From: Klebsiella pneumoniae
GTDB lineage: Bacteria > Myxococcota_A > UBA796 > GCA-2862545
DNA length: 64,000 nucleotides
Direction: 5' to 3'
NCBI GenBank assembly: GCA_945861065.1
Contig: CAMASI010000003.1
Location: forward strand, 36,206 to 100,205
The notes under the pieces were generated by a model. It was given only the letters and a program-made list of their open reading frames with translations, was not told the DNA's origin and ran no database searches. This document shows positions 9,597-18,088 of the stretch, piece after piece (positions within the stretch are counted from its first letter, which is position 1; every line of letters starts with the position of its first letter). A program made the position numbers and the translations under genes.

Positions 9597-10572
9597 GCCG
9601 TTCTTCGACGCGGAGGCTGCACCCGCGGGGCTCTGCGCCGGTCAATCTGCCGTGTAGGACGACTGTGTGGGGGTCCGGAACCGTACCGACGTCCATCGTC
9701 TCGATGGCAACGCTGCCGTCGAGGTTGCACAGGTCGGTGAAACCCAGTTGCCCGGGTTCCCCAGGCAAGGACGGTTCCCCGGTCCATGGGTCTCGGGCTT
9801 GAACCCGCAACCACGGAGGCAGGCGGTACGGTCCAGTCTCGTCAGCCCACGCCTCGCTGGAAAGCTCGGTCATCCCATACTCGCGCACGATTCGTTGTGG
9901 CCCGAGCACGCCCTGTGCCTCCCGAAGCAGTTGGGCCTGGTCGAGGTCGCGGCGGCGACCCTTGAAGCCGCCGGTGACCATCAACAAAGAGCCCGCCGGC
10001 AAGCGAGGCGGGTCTGCGTCGAGCCAGTCGGCAAGGGCGAAGGCGGTGGTGGCGACGAACACCGGTCCGTGCGCGACGGAAAGACGGTGTTCGATGGCGT
10101 CGACGTCTACGCGGCCGTCTACGAGATGCCAGGTGACGTTCGGCAAGAGAATGGACACGAGGTGCGACAGGCTGCTGTCCGGCGCGGCGGTGGGGGAGGG
10201 CAACAAGGCGACACCGGTCGGCGGCCACGTGGACAGGCAGCTTTTGGCCCAAGCGCGCGCACCGAGGTCGGCGAGCCGAGTGGATCGCAGCCGGTGCACG
10301 CCGCGCCGCCCCGTCGAGGTACCTGAGGTCCGGAAAGCGATGGGTCCTGCCACCGTGCCGACCTCCAGGTCGCGGAACAAAGACACTGGGATGGCTGGGA
10401 TGTCTGTCCATTTGACGGGTTCCGTGTCGGTGAGCCCGCGCCGGACCTTGCACCGCTGAACCTGGTAGCCGTGGATTGTCAGGGCGAGCGCCTCGAAGTC
10501 GTCGGGCCCCCCCGCGACGAACTTGCCGATTCGTTTTGCGAGCGCGGCCGCTTCGCCCGTCCATGGCCTCAT
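9589..10572 (-). CDS. LuxE-type acyl-protein synthetase (AMP-forming ligase)
   Basis: A 327-residue protein of the LuxE family. It should adenylate a carboxylic acid and transfer the acyl group to its own cysteine for reduction by LuxC. The AMP-binding motif TSGTSTGRRG is at about 82-91, the EYGMTE adenylation motif follows, and the C-terminal GAEPRGCSL holds the expected acyl-accepting Cys (about 318). The ATG at 10572 overlaps the aminotransferase stop as ATGA and is preferred over a much longer upstream extension that would run through that gene in another frame. It is translationally coupled to both neighbours. The family also occurs in polysaccharide and natural-product clusters, so the substrate could be a fatty acid or the product of the nearby PKS. 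Confidence 0.87.
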   Translation of the reverse strand: MRPWTGEAAALAKRIGKFVAGGPDDFEALALTIHGYQVQRCKVRRGLTDTEPVKWTDIPAIPVSLFRDLEVGTVAGPIAFRTSGTSTGRRGVHRLRSTRLADLGARAWAKSCLSTWPPTGVALLPSPTAAPDSSLSHLVSILLPNVTWHLVDGRVDVDAIEHRLSVAHGPVFVATTAFALADWLDADPPRLPAGSLLMVTGGFKGRRRDLDQAQLLREAQGVLGPQRIVREYGMTELSSEAWADETGPYRLPPWLRVQARDPWTGEPSLPGEPGQLGFTDLCNLDGSVAIETMDVGTVPDPHTVVLHGRLTGAEPRGCSLRVEERHE

Positions 10573-11828
10573 GCGGCCTCCGAGAGCGCCGACACGAACG
10601 CGCTGAGTTGGGCGTCCGTGACGCACACCGGTGGCATCAGGCCCACGGCGTCGGCTCCGGCGGGCAGCGCCAGGAAACCGCGTTCGAGCAGGCGCCGACA
10701 GGTCGCCAGCGGTGCGGGAACCGTTGCCGCACGCATCAGGCCGCGTCCGCGAATGGCGAACCCTGCGGCGGAAAGTTTCGAGGTCAGCGCCGCGCCGCGT
10801 TCTTGGGCAAGGGCTGCAAGGCCGCCGGCCACGCGGCGCAACACGACCCTCGCGGTGGCGCAGCCGATGGGGTGACCCAAGAAGGTTTGGGTGAGAAGCG
10901 CTTCTCCGGCGGAGGCTCCCCACGACGCCATCACGTCTGGCCGGCCGACGCAGGCAGAAATTGGGTAGCCCCCACCCAGCGCCTTACCCGTACACAACAG
11001 GTCTGCAACGACTCCCTCGGCGACCGAGGCCCAGGTCGCTCCGGTGCGGCCGAGGCCCGTCTGCACCTCGTCTACGCAAAGCAGCGCGCCCGCTCGGTGG
11101 GCCTCCTCGTGGAGCAGCACGAGCCAGCCGGGCGCGGGTTCCACGAAACCACCGCGGCCAAGGATGGGCTCGACGAGCACCATGCCCACGTCGCCACGGT
11201 CCAGCACCTGCCGGAGTGCGGCTCGATCCACGTTCCACGGCAGGTGGTTCACCTTGGGGTGAAGCACTGGGGCAAAGGCCGAGGTGAACGCGGGTTGGTA
11301 GGCCTGCAGGCCTGCGACGCCCAACGCGAGCCCATGGTAGGCGCCGGCGAATGCAAGAACGCCCACCCGGCCGGTCGCGAGCATGGCGGTCCTGACGGCG
11401 GCGTCGACCGAATCAGAGCCGGACAGGCCTAGGATTGCGACGGAGAGCCCGGGAGGCGCCGCTCCCGCAAGTGCCTCCAGCAGCTCGATGCGGGTGACGT
11501 CGGAGAATGCGTCGCCCATGGCGTGAACAAGGCGGTGGGCCTGATTGTGGGCGGCCGCGACAACCTCAGGGTCTCGATGCCCGACAAGCGCCACGCCGAA
11601 GCCGCTGGTGAAGTCGACGAACACGTTGTTGTCGGCGTCGCGGACGTTCGCGCCAACGGCTTCGTCCCACACGATGGGATCGACGCGGGCAAGTCCCAGC
11701 TCGCTTGCTCGCCTGGCGCGCCGATGGGTGACTGCGGGACATTCGTGCTGAGCGAGAACGTCCACCAGCCGCTCCGACCTCGGTCCGGGAATCGCGGTGA
11801 CGATTCTCGGAAGGTCGGCGCCGGTCAT
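10569..11828 (-). CDS. Class III PLP-dependent aminotransferase
   Basis: A 419-residue class III aminotransferase (acetylornithine/omega-amino acid family). The PLP lysine is Lys282 in CTGKALGGG. Asp253 in VDEVQTGLGRTG contacts the pyridine nitrogen, and SGSDSVDAA forms the phosphate-binding region near 137. Family members move an amino group onto terminal aldehydes or ketones. Placement directly before LuxE and LuxC, with ATGA overlaps on both sides, suggests that it aminates the aldehyde made by that pair, giving a primary amine; this is inference. The overlapping ATG at 11828 is chosen. A longer frame extends upstream, but it is a shadow of the mpl gene. Confidence 0.9.
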   Translation of the reverse strand: MTGADLPRIVTAIPGPRSERLVDVLAQHECPAVTHRRARRASELGLARVDPIVWDEAVGANVRDADNNVFVDFTSGFGVALVGHRDPEVVAAAHNQAHRLVHAMGDAFSDVTRIELLEALAGAAPPGLSVAILGLSGSDSVDAAVRTAMLATGRVGVLAFAGAYHGLALGVAGLQAYQPAFTSAFAPVLHPKVNHLPWNVDRAALRQVLDRGDVGMVLVEPILGRGGFVEPAPGWLVLLHEEAHRAGALLCVDEVQTGLGRTGATWASVAEGVVADLLCTGKALGGGYPISACVGRPDVMASWGASAGEALLTQTFLGHPIGCATARVVLRRVAGGLAALAQERGAALTSKLSAAGFAIRGRGLMRAATVPAPLATCRRLLERGFLALPAGADAVGLMPPVCVTDAQLSAFVSALSEAA

Positions 11829-13258
11829 GCGAATCGCTCGGTGAGCAGGCCGTTGAGGCGACCGTGCAGGCCCCCGAAGCCGCCGTTGGAGAAGATGGCG
11901 ACGACGTCTTTTGGATGAGCGCGGGCCGCCACCGTCGCGGCAATCTGCTCCGCGTCGTCGAGGCACAACGCGTCGATTCCGCGGTCTGCGAGGTCGCGGA
12001 CGAGTTGGTCCGACGAAAAACGCTCGGCTTGGGGGATTGACCCCTGGTCGAAGGGGCGGGCGATGACGACGAGGTCGGCGCCGTCGAACGACGAACCGTA
12101 CGCCTCCTGGAAGATGTTGCGCCGGCTGGTCGCCGATCGAGGCTCCCAGATGCACCACAAGCGGCGTTTGCCGAACCGCTCGCGCAGCGCCTCCAAGGTC
12201 ACGCGAACTGCGGTGGGGTGGTGGGCGAAATCGTCTACGAGTGTGACCGCACCGGGCTCGGCGTACACTTCCTGGCGGCGTTTGATGCCCTCGAAGGAGG
12301 CGAAGGCTGCCGGTAGCTGGTCGGCGCGGACTCCGTTGTGCATCACGGCGGCTGCGGCGGCGACCTGGTTGTACAGGTTGTGCTGGCCGGTCAGGCAGGA
12401 GTCGCAGGTGGCAATGGGCTCGCCGTCGCGGAGCAGCGTGAATGTGGCGGTGCCGGTGCTCGGATCGACGTGATCGAGGCGACCATCGAGGGGCTGGCCG
12501 GGCCCGTAGAACCACACGGGGCAAGGTGCATCGTCCACGACCCTGCGGGCGCCAGGGTCGTCGCCCCGAACGATGAGCAGGCCGTCGGATGGCATGGTCG
12601 CGACGAGGCGACGGAAACTGTGTTCGTAGGCTTCCAGGTCCGGGTAGATGTCGGCGTGGTCGAACTCGACGGAGGTGATGATGGCGGTCTTTGCTCGATA
12701 GTGTAGGAACTTGGGGCCTTTGTCGAAGAAGGCGGTGTCGTACTCGTCGCCTTCGATCGCGAACACGTCGCCCCCACCTCGCCGGGCTGCGTGGGCGAAA
12801 TTGCGCGCCACGCCGCCGATGAGGAAGCCGGGGTTGCGGCCGGAAGCCTCCAACAACCACGCCACGAGCGCAGTCGTCGTGGTCTTCCCGTGCGTCCCGG
12901 CCACCACGATGCTGTGGGCGTCCTCCAGGAAGAGCGCGCCAAGCGCTTCGGGGAAGGAGCAGTAGTTGAGGTCGGAGGCGAGCAACGCCTCGGCCTCGGC
13001 GTAGACCCTTCGAATCACGTTGCCGACGATGACGAGGTCGGGCCGGTGCGCGAGGTTCTCTGCGACGTAACCCTCCATGACCCTAATCCCGAGCCCGGCG
13101 AGCACGTCCGACATCGGCGGGTACACGGCCTTGTCGCTTCCGGTCACGACGAAGCCGCCCTCCACCAGCATCCCGGCGAGGGCGGCCATTGCCGTGCCTC
13201 CGATTCCCATGATGTGGACGGAGCGCACGGTGTTTGGGGGCTGGGTCAGATGGGGCAT
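11825..13258 (-). CDS. mpl: UDP-MurNAc:L-Ala-gamma-D-Glu-meso-DAP ligase
   Basis: A 477-residue Mur-ligase-family protein starting with the Rossmann motif HIMGIGGTAMAALAG, typical of Mpl/MurC, followed by the ATP loop GTHGKTTTT (121-129). Length and motif spacing fit Mpl, which reattaches recycled murein tripeptide to UDP-MurNAc in the cytoplasm. MurC is the alternative; the GIGGTAM rather than GIGGxGM motif favours Mpl. It is the first gene of the aminotransferase-LuxE-LuxC operon and overlaps the next gene as ATGA. That link between peptidoglycan recycling and acyl reduction is unusual and may be functional or simply a shared promoter. Confidence 0.92.
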   Translation of the reverse strand: MPHLTQPPNTVRSVHIMGIGGTAMAALAGMLVEGGFVVTGSDKAVYPPMSDVLAGLGIRVMEGYVAENLAHRPDLVIVGNVIRRVYAEAEALLASDLNYCSFPEALGALFLEDAHSIVVAGTHGKTTTTALVAWLLEASGRNPGFLIGGVARNFAHAARRGGGDVFAIEGDEYDTAFFDKGPKFLHYRAKTAIITSVEFDHADIYPDLEAYEHSFRRLVATMPSDGLLIVRGDDPGARRVVDDAPCPVWFYGPGQPLDGRLDHVDPSTGTATFTLLRDGEPIATCDSCLTGQHNLYNQVAAAAAVMHNGVRADQLPAAFASFEGIKRRQEVYAEPGAVTLVDDFAHHPTAVRVTLEALRERFGKRRLWCIWEPRSATSRRNIFQEAYGSSFDGADLVVIARPFDQGSIPQAERFSSDQLVRDLADRGIDALCLDDAEQIAATVAARAHPKDVVAIFSNGGFGGLHGRLNGLLTERFA

Positions 13259-13304
13259 TGAGGCCTTGTTCGGGGCGTCAAGTCCTATCCGATTCGGCGC
13301 GTAC

Positions 13305-15338
13305 CTACTCGCTGAGGATGACGGACCAAGCCTTGTCGTACTGGCTGGTGGTCAATGGGCCGGTGCCGTCATGCATGAACGTGGTGGTCGGATTGCGATC
13401 CCCGTCCAGCCACGCCAAGCCGTCTACGACTTCGCCGAAGGCGCCGGTGAGCATGAACTCGCCCGTGCCGTGGCCGTACACACCCTTGATGCGGGTCTCT
13501 TCTTCGAGTGACGTGTCGGCGCGGTGGCAGGTTTCGCAGCCGTACGCAGCCTTGGTGGTGGTGTGTTGGAAGAACGGCGTGAACCCGATATTGGCGACCA
13601 GACCGACGTTTCCGTCGCGGAACTCACCGTAGGTCTTCGTGGTGCCGTCGGCCAACGGTACGACCCCTCCCATCATGAGCTCGCCGTCAGCGACGCCGAA
13701 CTGGTCGCCCCCGATGACGGTCATCTGGAGTTGCTGCGAGGCGTGCATGGTCTGAACGCGACCGTCCTGGCCTTTACCCAGCATGACTTGGCTGAGGCTG
13801 TACGAGGTGCGCGAGCCCTTGGTGATGCCGAAGGTCGAGGTGCCGGTCTGGTAGTCGACCTGCTTGAGGCGGAAGTCCACCGACACGTGGCAGCCAATGC
13901 AGGTCTGTTGGTACGAACTGTGGCAGGTGTCGCAGGTCATGCTGTCGGCGTGTGACCAGTCGTTTAAGTCCGGTGCCATGGCCTCGACCATCGCGTGGTT
14001 GGTGCCTTCGGCCAGCTTCTCGGCGGCCTGAGGAACGATGTGTTTGAGCCCGTCGACTTGGCCCATCAGGTAGATGTCGCCGTTCTCGTCGGTCTTGAGT
14101 TGCGGCAGGCGGCGACCCTTGTGGGACGTGAACGTGCCGTCGGCGTTGGGCGTGGCGGGGTTGCGCACGTCGCCGTGGCAGTCCTCGCAGCGGATTCCGA
14201 CCTGTTGTTTGCTGGTCGTGAAGATTTGGCCCGTGCCGTGAACGTCGCCGTCTACGTGACAGTCGGCGCACACCATACCGGCCGAGTAATGCAGGTCCGG
14301 AGGCGTCTCGTCGTAGTCATTCGTCGTGTCTTCGTCGGTGATGTAGAAACCGGGAGCGCGGCCGTTGAGCGTCTCGTTGATCTTTTCGGCGTACGGGGGG
14401 GTACTCGAGAAGCCGCCTTCGCGGATGCCGCGGTAAAGCAGGCCGATGCGGCCGCCCTGGTAGTGGCAGGTGGCGCATTGTTCGACGGGAATGGCAGTCG
14501 TGAGCTCGTGGCGACGCATGTGCGTGGGGCTGCCCTGCGCGATGGTGGGGTCGCCACCTTTGTAGATGCCGTCGGTGTCGTAGATCATGTGGCAGGCGGA
14601 ACAGCCGCTCGACCGGTACAGGCCCGGCGAGTCGTTGCGCGGGTAGCCGGCCTGATGGCAGGTGTTGCAGTTCTTCGAAAGGTAGTGTTTGTACGCCAGC
14701 TCTTCGATGGCGTTCTTGTCGCCGGAGGTGAGCACCGCCGTCGTCTCAATGTCCGTGGGGGGCACGAGGGTTTCCATCTCGCACACGACGCCGACTTGGG
14801 TGTCGTCGCACTCCGGGTTGATGGCGCCGTAGGATCCGTAGTGGGCGAGGTGATCATCCTGAATTCCGGCCAAGAACAACGATGGCATGTAGTGGCCAGC
14901 ATTGGTCGTCATGACCGAGTACGGCATGTTCTTGGCCTGGTCGGCGTGGCAAACGCCGCAGGTCTCGGGAACCGACCGGATGTCACCTGGGTTCACCCAC
15001 CGGACCCAAGCGGGGTCGAGTTGGTCGAGCTGATCCGGGGCGAAATCCTTGATGAAGCCGACTGGCGAAGGTGGCAACGCCGTGCCGCGCACCTCTTCCC
15101 AGTTGGCAGGCACCGCGACGTGGGCGGTGGCCTTGTCGATAGCGGCGCCCTCGCCACCGTGGCAGAGCGTACACTCGTTCTCGGCAATGGCGGCGGTATT
15201 GTGCACCGGCTCGATGCCTTCATGGCAGGAGATACAACCCGGGTCGCCCGTTGCGGGATCCGTTGTCGTGGTGTTTGTGTCCGAATCCCCGTTAGGGCCG
15301 CAGGCCAGGAAGCCCAGCGCCAAGAAAGCGAAGCGCAT
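13305..15338 (-). CDS. Undecahaem c-type cytochrome lipoprotein
   Basis: A 677-residue exported protein with signal MRFAFLALGFLACG (lipobox FLAC), an Asp/Thr-rich linker and eleven CxxCH haem-binding motifs (CISCH, CTLCH, CGVCH, CNTCH, CSACH, CATCH, CADCH, CEDCH, CDTCH, CIGCH, CETCH). It is probably anchored to the outer or inner membrane facing the periplasm or cell surface and carries electrons, as multihaem cytochromes do in respiratory or extracellular electron transfer. The haem groups lie in two blocks, with a long haem-poor stretch before the last motif. The ATG at 15338 has GGGAG seven bases upstream; an ATG at 15344 overlapping the previous stop (ATGA) is the alternative. It is co-transcribed with the preceding lipoprotein. 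Oxidoreductase activity cannot be assigned. Confidence 0.93.
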   Translation of the reverse strand: MRFAFLALGFLACGPNGDSDTNTTTTDPATGDPGCISCHEGIEPVHNTAAIAENECTLCHGGEGAAIDKATAHVAVPANWEEVRGTALPPSPVGFIKDFAPDQLDQLDPAWVRWVNPGDIRSVPETCGVCHADQAKNMPYSVMTTNAGHYMPSLFLAGIQDDHLAHYGSYGAINPECDDTQVGVVCEMETLVPPTDIETTAVLTSGDKNAIEELAYKHYLSKNCNTCHQAGYPRNDSPGLYRSSGCSACHMIYDTDGIYKGGDPTIAQGSPTHMRRHELTTAIPVEQCATCHYQGGRIGLLYRGIREGGFSSTPPYAEKINETLNGRAPGFYITDEDTTNDYDETPPDLHYSAGMVCADCHVDGDVHGTGQIFTTSKQQVGIRCEDCHGDVRNPATPNADGTFTSHKGRRLPQLKTDENGDIYLMGQVDGLKHIVPQAAEKLAEGTNHAMVEAMAPDLNDWSHADSMTCDTCHSSYQQTCIGCHVSVDFRLKQVDYQTGTSTFGITKGSRTSYSLSQVMLGKGQDGRVQTMHASQQLQMTVIGGDQFGVADGELMMGGVVPLADGTTKTYGEFRDGNVGLVANIGFTPFFQHTTTKAAYGCETCHRADTSLEEETRIKGVYGHGTGEFMLTGAFGEVVDGLAWLDGDRNPTTTFMHDGTGPLTTSQYDKAWSVILSE

Positions 15339-15340
15339 GT

Positions 15341-15904
15341 TCATTCTCCCACGATGAGCGTGACGGGATGGACCACCGACGCGGTGGCGCCGAGGGAATC
15401 GGTGATGGTGACAGAAAGGTCGGCGACTTGCCCGTTCATCAGGAGCAAATCGGAGTTGCCGAGAGACGACGCGAAGCCGATGACGATGCCGTACACGACG
15501 CCCTGCGGACCGTCGGGGCCGTCTGACTTGCATTCGAGCGAAGCCACGGCGTCAAACGTCGCGGTGCTGTTTTCCACCGCGGCACTAACGCCGGTCACGC
15601 TGATGGAAACTTCCGGCAAACCGAGACCAGCTTGCAGGCCGCGGGTGCCGAGCAACACGCTCACGCCCTGGCCGCCTTGGGGCGCGGAGATGAGGTTCGC
15701 CTGGGCGCCTTCTTCGAGGAGGGCGAACGCACCCCCCACACCGCGACCGAGGAAGACTTCGGGAGTCACGCCGTTGGACTCGCAGTTGATGAGGTCGAGG
15801 GGCACGTCTGTGTCGGGCGTACCGGTATCCGCGGGAACGTCGGTGTCGCTGTCCTCCGCGGGTCCGCACGCATTCAACAAAAGGGCAAAACTCATGAGTC
15901 GCAT
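15341..15904 (-). CDS. Small lipoprotein preceding the multihaem cytochrome
   Basis: A 187-residue protein with signal MRLMSFALLLNAC (lipobox LNAC) and an acidic DTD/DTG-rich linker, then a beta-rich domain with two further cysteines (residues near 47 and 131). No family is recognised. A GGAGG six bases before the ATG fixes the start. Its stop overlaps the cytochrome's start region, so the two are probably co-translated and may work together at the membrane, for example as a cytochrome partner; this is inference from position only. Confidence 0.8.
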   Translation of the reverse strand: MRLMSFALLLNACGPAEDSDTDVPADTGTPDTDVPLDLINCESNGVTPEVFLGRGVGGAFALLEEGAQANLISAPQGGQGVSVLLGTRGLQAGLGLPEVSISVTGVSAAVENSTATFDAVASLECKSDGPDGPQGVVYGIVIGFASSLGNSDLLLMNGQVADLSVTITDSLGATASVVHPVTLIVGE

Positions 15905-15961
15905 GTGAAACCTCCGCACGTGGCTATGTGGTGCTTGCACCCCTGAAGAGGGTTTCCAGGT

Positions 15962-15990
15962 AGAAGCCCGTAGGCAAAAGCCCGTAGGCA
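15962..15990. repeat. Two tandem 14-bp repeats upstream of the cytochrome operon
   Basis: The core AAGCCCGTAGGCA occurs at 15964-15976 and again at 15978-15990 with a one-base spacer, giving a period of 14 bp. The pair lies in the 91-bp gap between the end of the response-regulator gene and the lipoprotein-cytochrome start, hence in that operon's promoter region. A binding site for the adjacent regulator is possible but unproven. Confidence 0.5.
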
Positions 15991-15995
15991 GGCGC

Positions 15996-16625
15996 TCAGC
16001 CCTGTGGCGACAGGATTCCGCGGCGGACGAGCAAGCGGACGAGGTCGGCAAGGCCGGCGAGGTGCAGCTTCTTGTAGATGGCTGCTCTGTGGACCTCAAC
16101 GGTGCGCTGGCTGATTCCGAGGCGGTCCCCGACGTCTGCGTTGGTTCCGCCCTCAGCGAGTTGTTGAGCCACTTCCCGCTCCCGTGCCGTGAGTGTGGAC
16201 CAGGGGTCTCTCACGACGTCACTGCCTCGCTGAACCCGAATGGCTGCTGGGATGGTTCGCATGCCCTGGTGCGCGGCCCGAACGGCTCGAACAAGCTCGC
16301 TTGGGGCAGCGTCTTTGGAGACCACCGCGGAGGCGCCGGTCGATAGCAATTCGACCCACAGTGCTTCGTCAGTGTGGAGGGTAAGGATGACGACGCCGGT
16401 GGCCGGACAGTCCGCCTGAACTCGGCGCGACACCTCGAGCCCGGAGAGTCCCGGCATCATGAGATCGAGCACGAGCACGTCAGGCATTTGGTCCTTGACG
16501 AGGGCGAGGGCATCGAGCCCATCCGCCGCCTCCCCGACGACGAGCATGTCCGACTGTCGTGACAGGGCAGTGACGACCCCCAGGCGAACGGTGGGATGAT
16601 CGTCGGCGACGGCGATTCGAATCAT
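15996..16625 (-). CDS. NarL/LuxR-type response regulator
   Basis: A 209-residue two-component regulator. The receiver domain (1-120) has the acidic pair DD at 8-9, the phospho-acceptor Asp54 in VLDLMMPG and a Lys in VSKDAAP. The C-terminal LuxR-type HTH (about 145-205) shows LTAREREVAQQLAEG and ISQRTVEVHRAAIYKKL. Its ATG overlaps the kinase stop as ATGA, so the two form a cognate pair. It probably binds DNA as a dimer after phosphorylation. The neighbouring cytochrome operon, on the same strand and immediately downstream, is a candidate target. Confidence 0.95.
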   Translation of the reverse strand: MIRIAVADDHPTVRLGVVTALSRQSDMLVVGEAADGLDALALVKDQMPDVLVLDLMMPGLSGLEVSRRVQADCPATGVVILTLHTDEALWVELLSTGASAVVSKDAAPSELVRAVRAAHQGMRTIPAAIRVQRGSDVVRDPWSTLTAREREVAQQLAEGGTNADVGDRLGISQRTVEVHRAAIYKKLHLAGLADLVRLLVRRGILSPQG

Positions 16626-18088
16626 GGGGGCACCGGGACGGACACCCAGACCGAGGTTCCTGGGGTCCTTGCCTCGACCCCGAGTTCTCCTTCGCACAGT
16701 TGGGCGCGTTCTCGCATGCCGGTGAGCCCCATCGTTGCGTTGCGGACGCGGTCCGTATCAAATCCGATTCCGTCGTCGTCTATCTCCAGGCGGAGGCGGG
16801 TTGTTCCCGCCTGGACCGTGACGAAAACCTGGGACGCGTGCGCATGACGAGCGACGTTGGTGAGCGCTTCTTGCGCGATTCGATACAGCGAGATTTCGAC
16901 GAGGCCGTCGTAGCGACGTTTCTCGCCTGTGTAGGTGAAGGTCGCGGGGATGCCCGTGGTCCTGGACCACGAGGTGCACAAGGCGCGCACGGCCGGACCG
17001 ATGCCCGCGAGATCGAGCAAAGGCGGCCGGAGGCCGCGCGACGTCGCCTGCACGACCTGGGACAACTGGCCGAGTGCCTCCCGGATGAGCTCGCGGTCGG
17101 CGTTGGCGATGTTCATTCCGTCCAGCCCGTAAGAAACGCGCGTGACGGCTTGCCCGGTGGCGTCGTGCAATTCTCTGGCAAGCGCCTTTCGCTCTTCTTC
17201 ATGGGCGACGAGCAATCGGCTCGCGAGCGCCACACGATCCGCTTCGGCGTTCGCCCTGGCCTTGGCTTCGGCTTCGGCCGTTCGTTGTTCCGAAGTGGCG
17301 GCGGCGGCGGTTTTGGCGAGCACAATTCCGAAGACGGCGGCGTCAACCAGTGCGCCTGTGGCCAGCGCCACGCCAGGCTGCATCCCCGTGAGCTGTTGCA
17401 CGAGGTGACCGGACAAGGCGGCGGAGGGCGGCGTGAGGATGGCGACGGGACCGAGCTGCCGAACCAGCGTTGCGCCTCGGTCGCTTCCGGTGACGGACAC
17501 GAGCCAGCCCTCGTTGGCGGTGACGGAAAGGGCGCCAACGGCGAGCAATGCCAGGCAAACGGCGGTGAGGGCTGACACCGTGCCCAGCGCTGTGATGGAG
17601 GTGAGCGGTTCAAGTTCCACGGCGTAGCCGAGAAGCACGACCCAACTGACACCCAGCACAACGATGGCCGACGCCTGGGACAAGCGCGGGTCTCGGGCGC
17701 GCAGGACGTGGGGGAGGGCCAAAAGGAGGAGCGCGATGGCGGTGCCGACGGCCATCCTTCCAGGCGGGAGGCCGAGCCTGCGGCTGAGAGGATCCGCTGC
17801 GAAAAACTCGTCGATTGGCAACGAAATTCGAAGAAGGCTGGCGAAGGTGCTGCACCCCGCGACCAGCGCGACGATCACGCCGACGCTGCGCTGAAGCACG
17901 GGATGATTGGGGATGGCGAGGGCGGCACCCAAAAGTCCGAGACACAAGGCTGTGCTGGGCTTCATCGTGGCCCAGCCCGCCACGACTGCCGTCCGGTCGC
18001 CCAACCCGAACCACCACAACAGCAGCACGAATACGCCGAGGGTCGCGACCGTGACCCCGAGCACCCATTGTTTAGGTCGCTTAGCCAT
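16622..18088 (-). CDS. Membrane sensor histidine kinase (HisKA_3 type)
   Basis: A 488-residue sensor kinase. Roughly eight hydrophobic segments fill residues 8-260 without a large extracytoplasmic loop, so the signal is probably sensed in or at the membrane. A short Ala/Glu-rich coiled coil (265-285) leads to the dimerisation/phospho-acceptor helix with His308 in EERKALARELHD, and the HATPase domain shows the N box (AQEALTNVARHA), DDGIGFD and GLTGMRERA. This is the NarX/DesK class, matching the NarL-type regulator encoded downstream. The ATG at 18088 overlaps the end of the glycosyltransferase gene by 8 nt; a longer start is possible but would lie inside that gene. The ligand is unknown. Confidence 0.93.
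   Translation of the reverse strand: MAKRPKQWVLGVTVATLGVFVLLLWWFGLGDRTAVVAGWATMKPSTALCLGLLGAALAIPNHPVLQRSVGVIVALVAGCSTFASLLRISLPIDEFFAADPLSRRLGLPPGRMAVGTAIALLLLALPHVLRARDPRLSQASAIVVLGVSWVVLLGYAVELEPLTSITALGTVSALTAVCLALLAVGALSVTANEGWLVSVTGSDRGATLVRQLGPVAILTPPSAALSGHLVQQLTGMQPGVALATGALVDAAVFGIVLAKTAAAATSEQRTAEAEAKARANAEADRVALASRLLVAHEEERKALARELHDATGQAVTRVSYGLDGMNIANADRELIREALGQLSQVVQATSRGLRPPLLDLAGIGPAVRALCTSWSRTTGIPATFTYTGEKRRYDGLVEISLYRIAQEALTNVARHAHASQVFVTVQAGTTRLRLEIDDDGIGFDTDRVRNATMGLTGMRERAQLCEGELGVEARTPGTSVWVSVPVPP

Noticed and set aside
8649..10572. Bioluminescence (lux) operon
   Set aside because: LuxC- and LuxE-like genes are present, but there is no luxA, luxB or luxD; these families also occur in non-luminous biosynthesis.
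11829..12860. Much longer aminotransferase start
   Set aside because: The extension is Arg/Pro-rich shadow of mpl in another frame; the ATGA overlap start aligns with the family.
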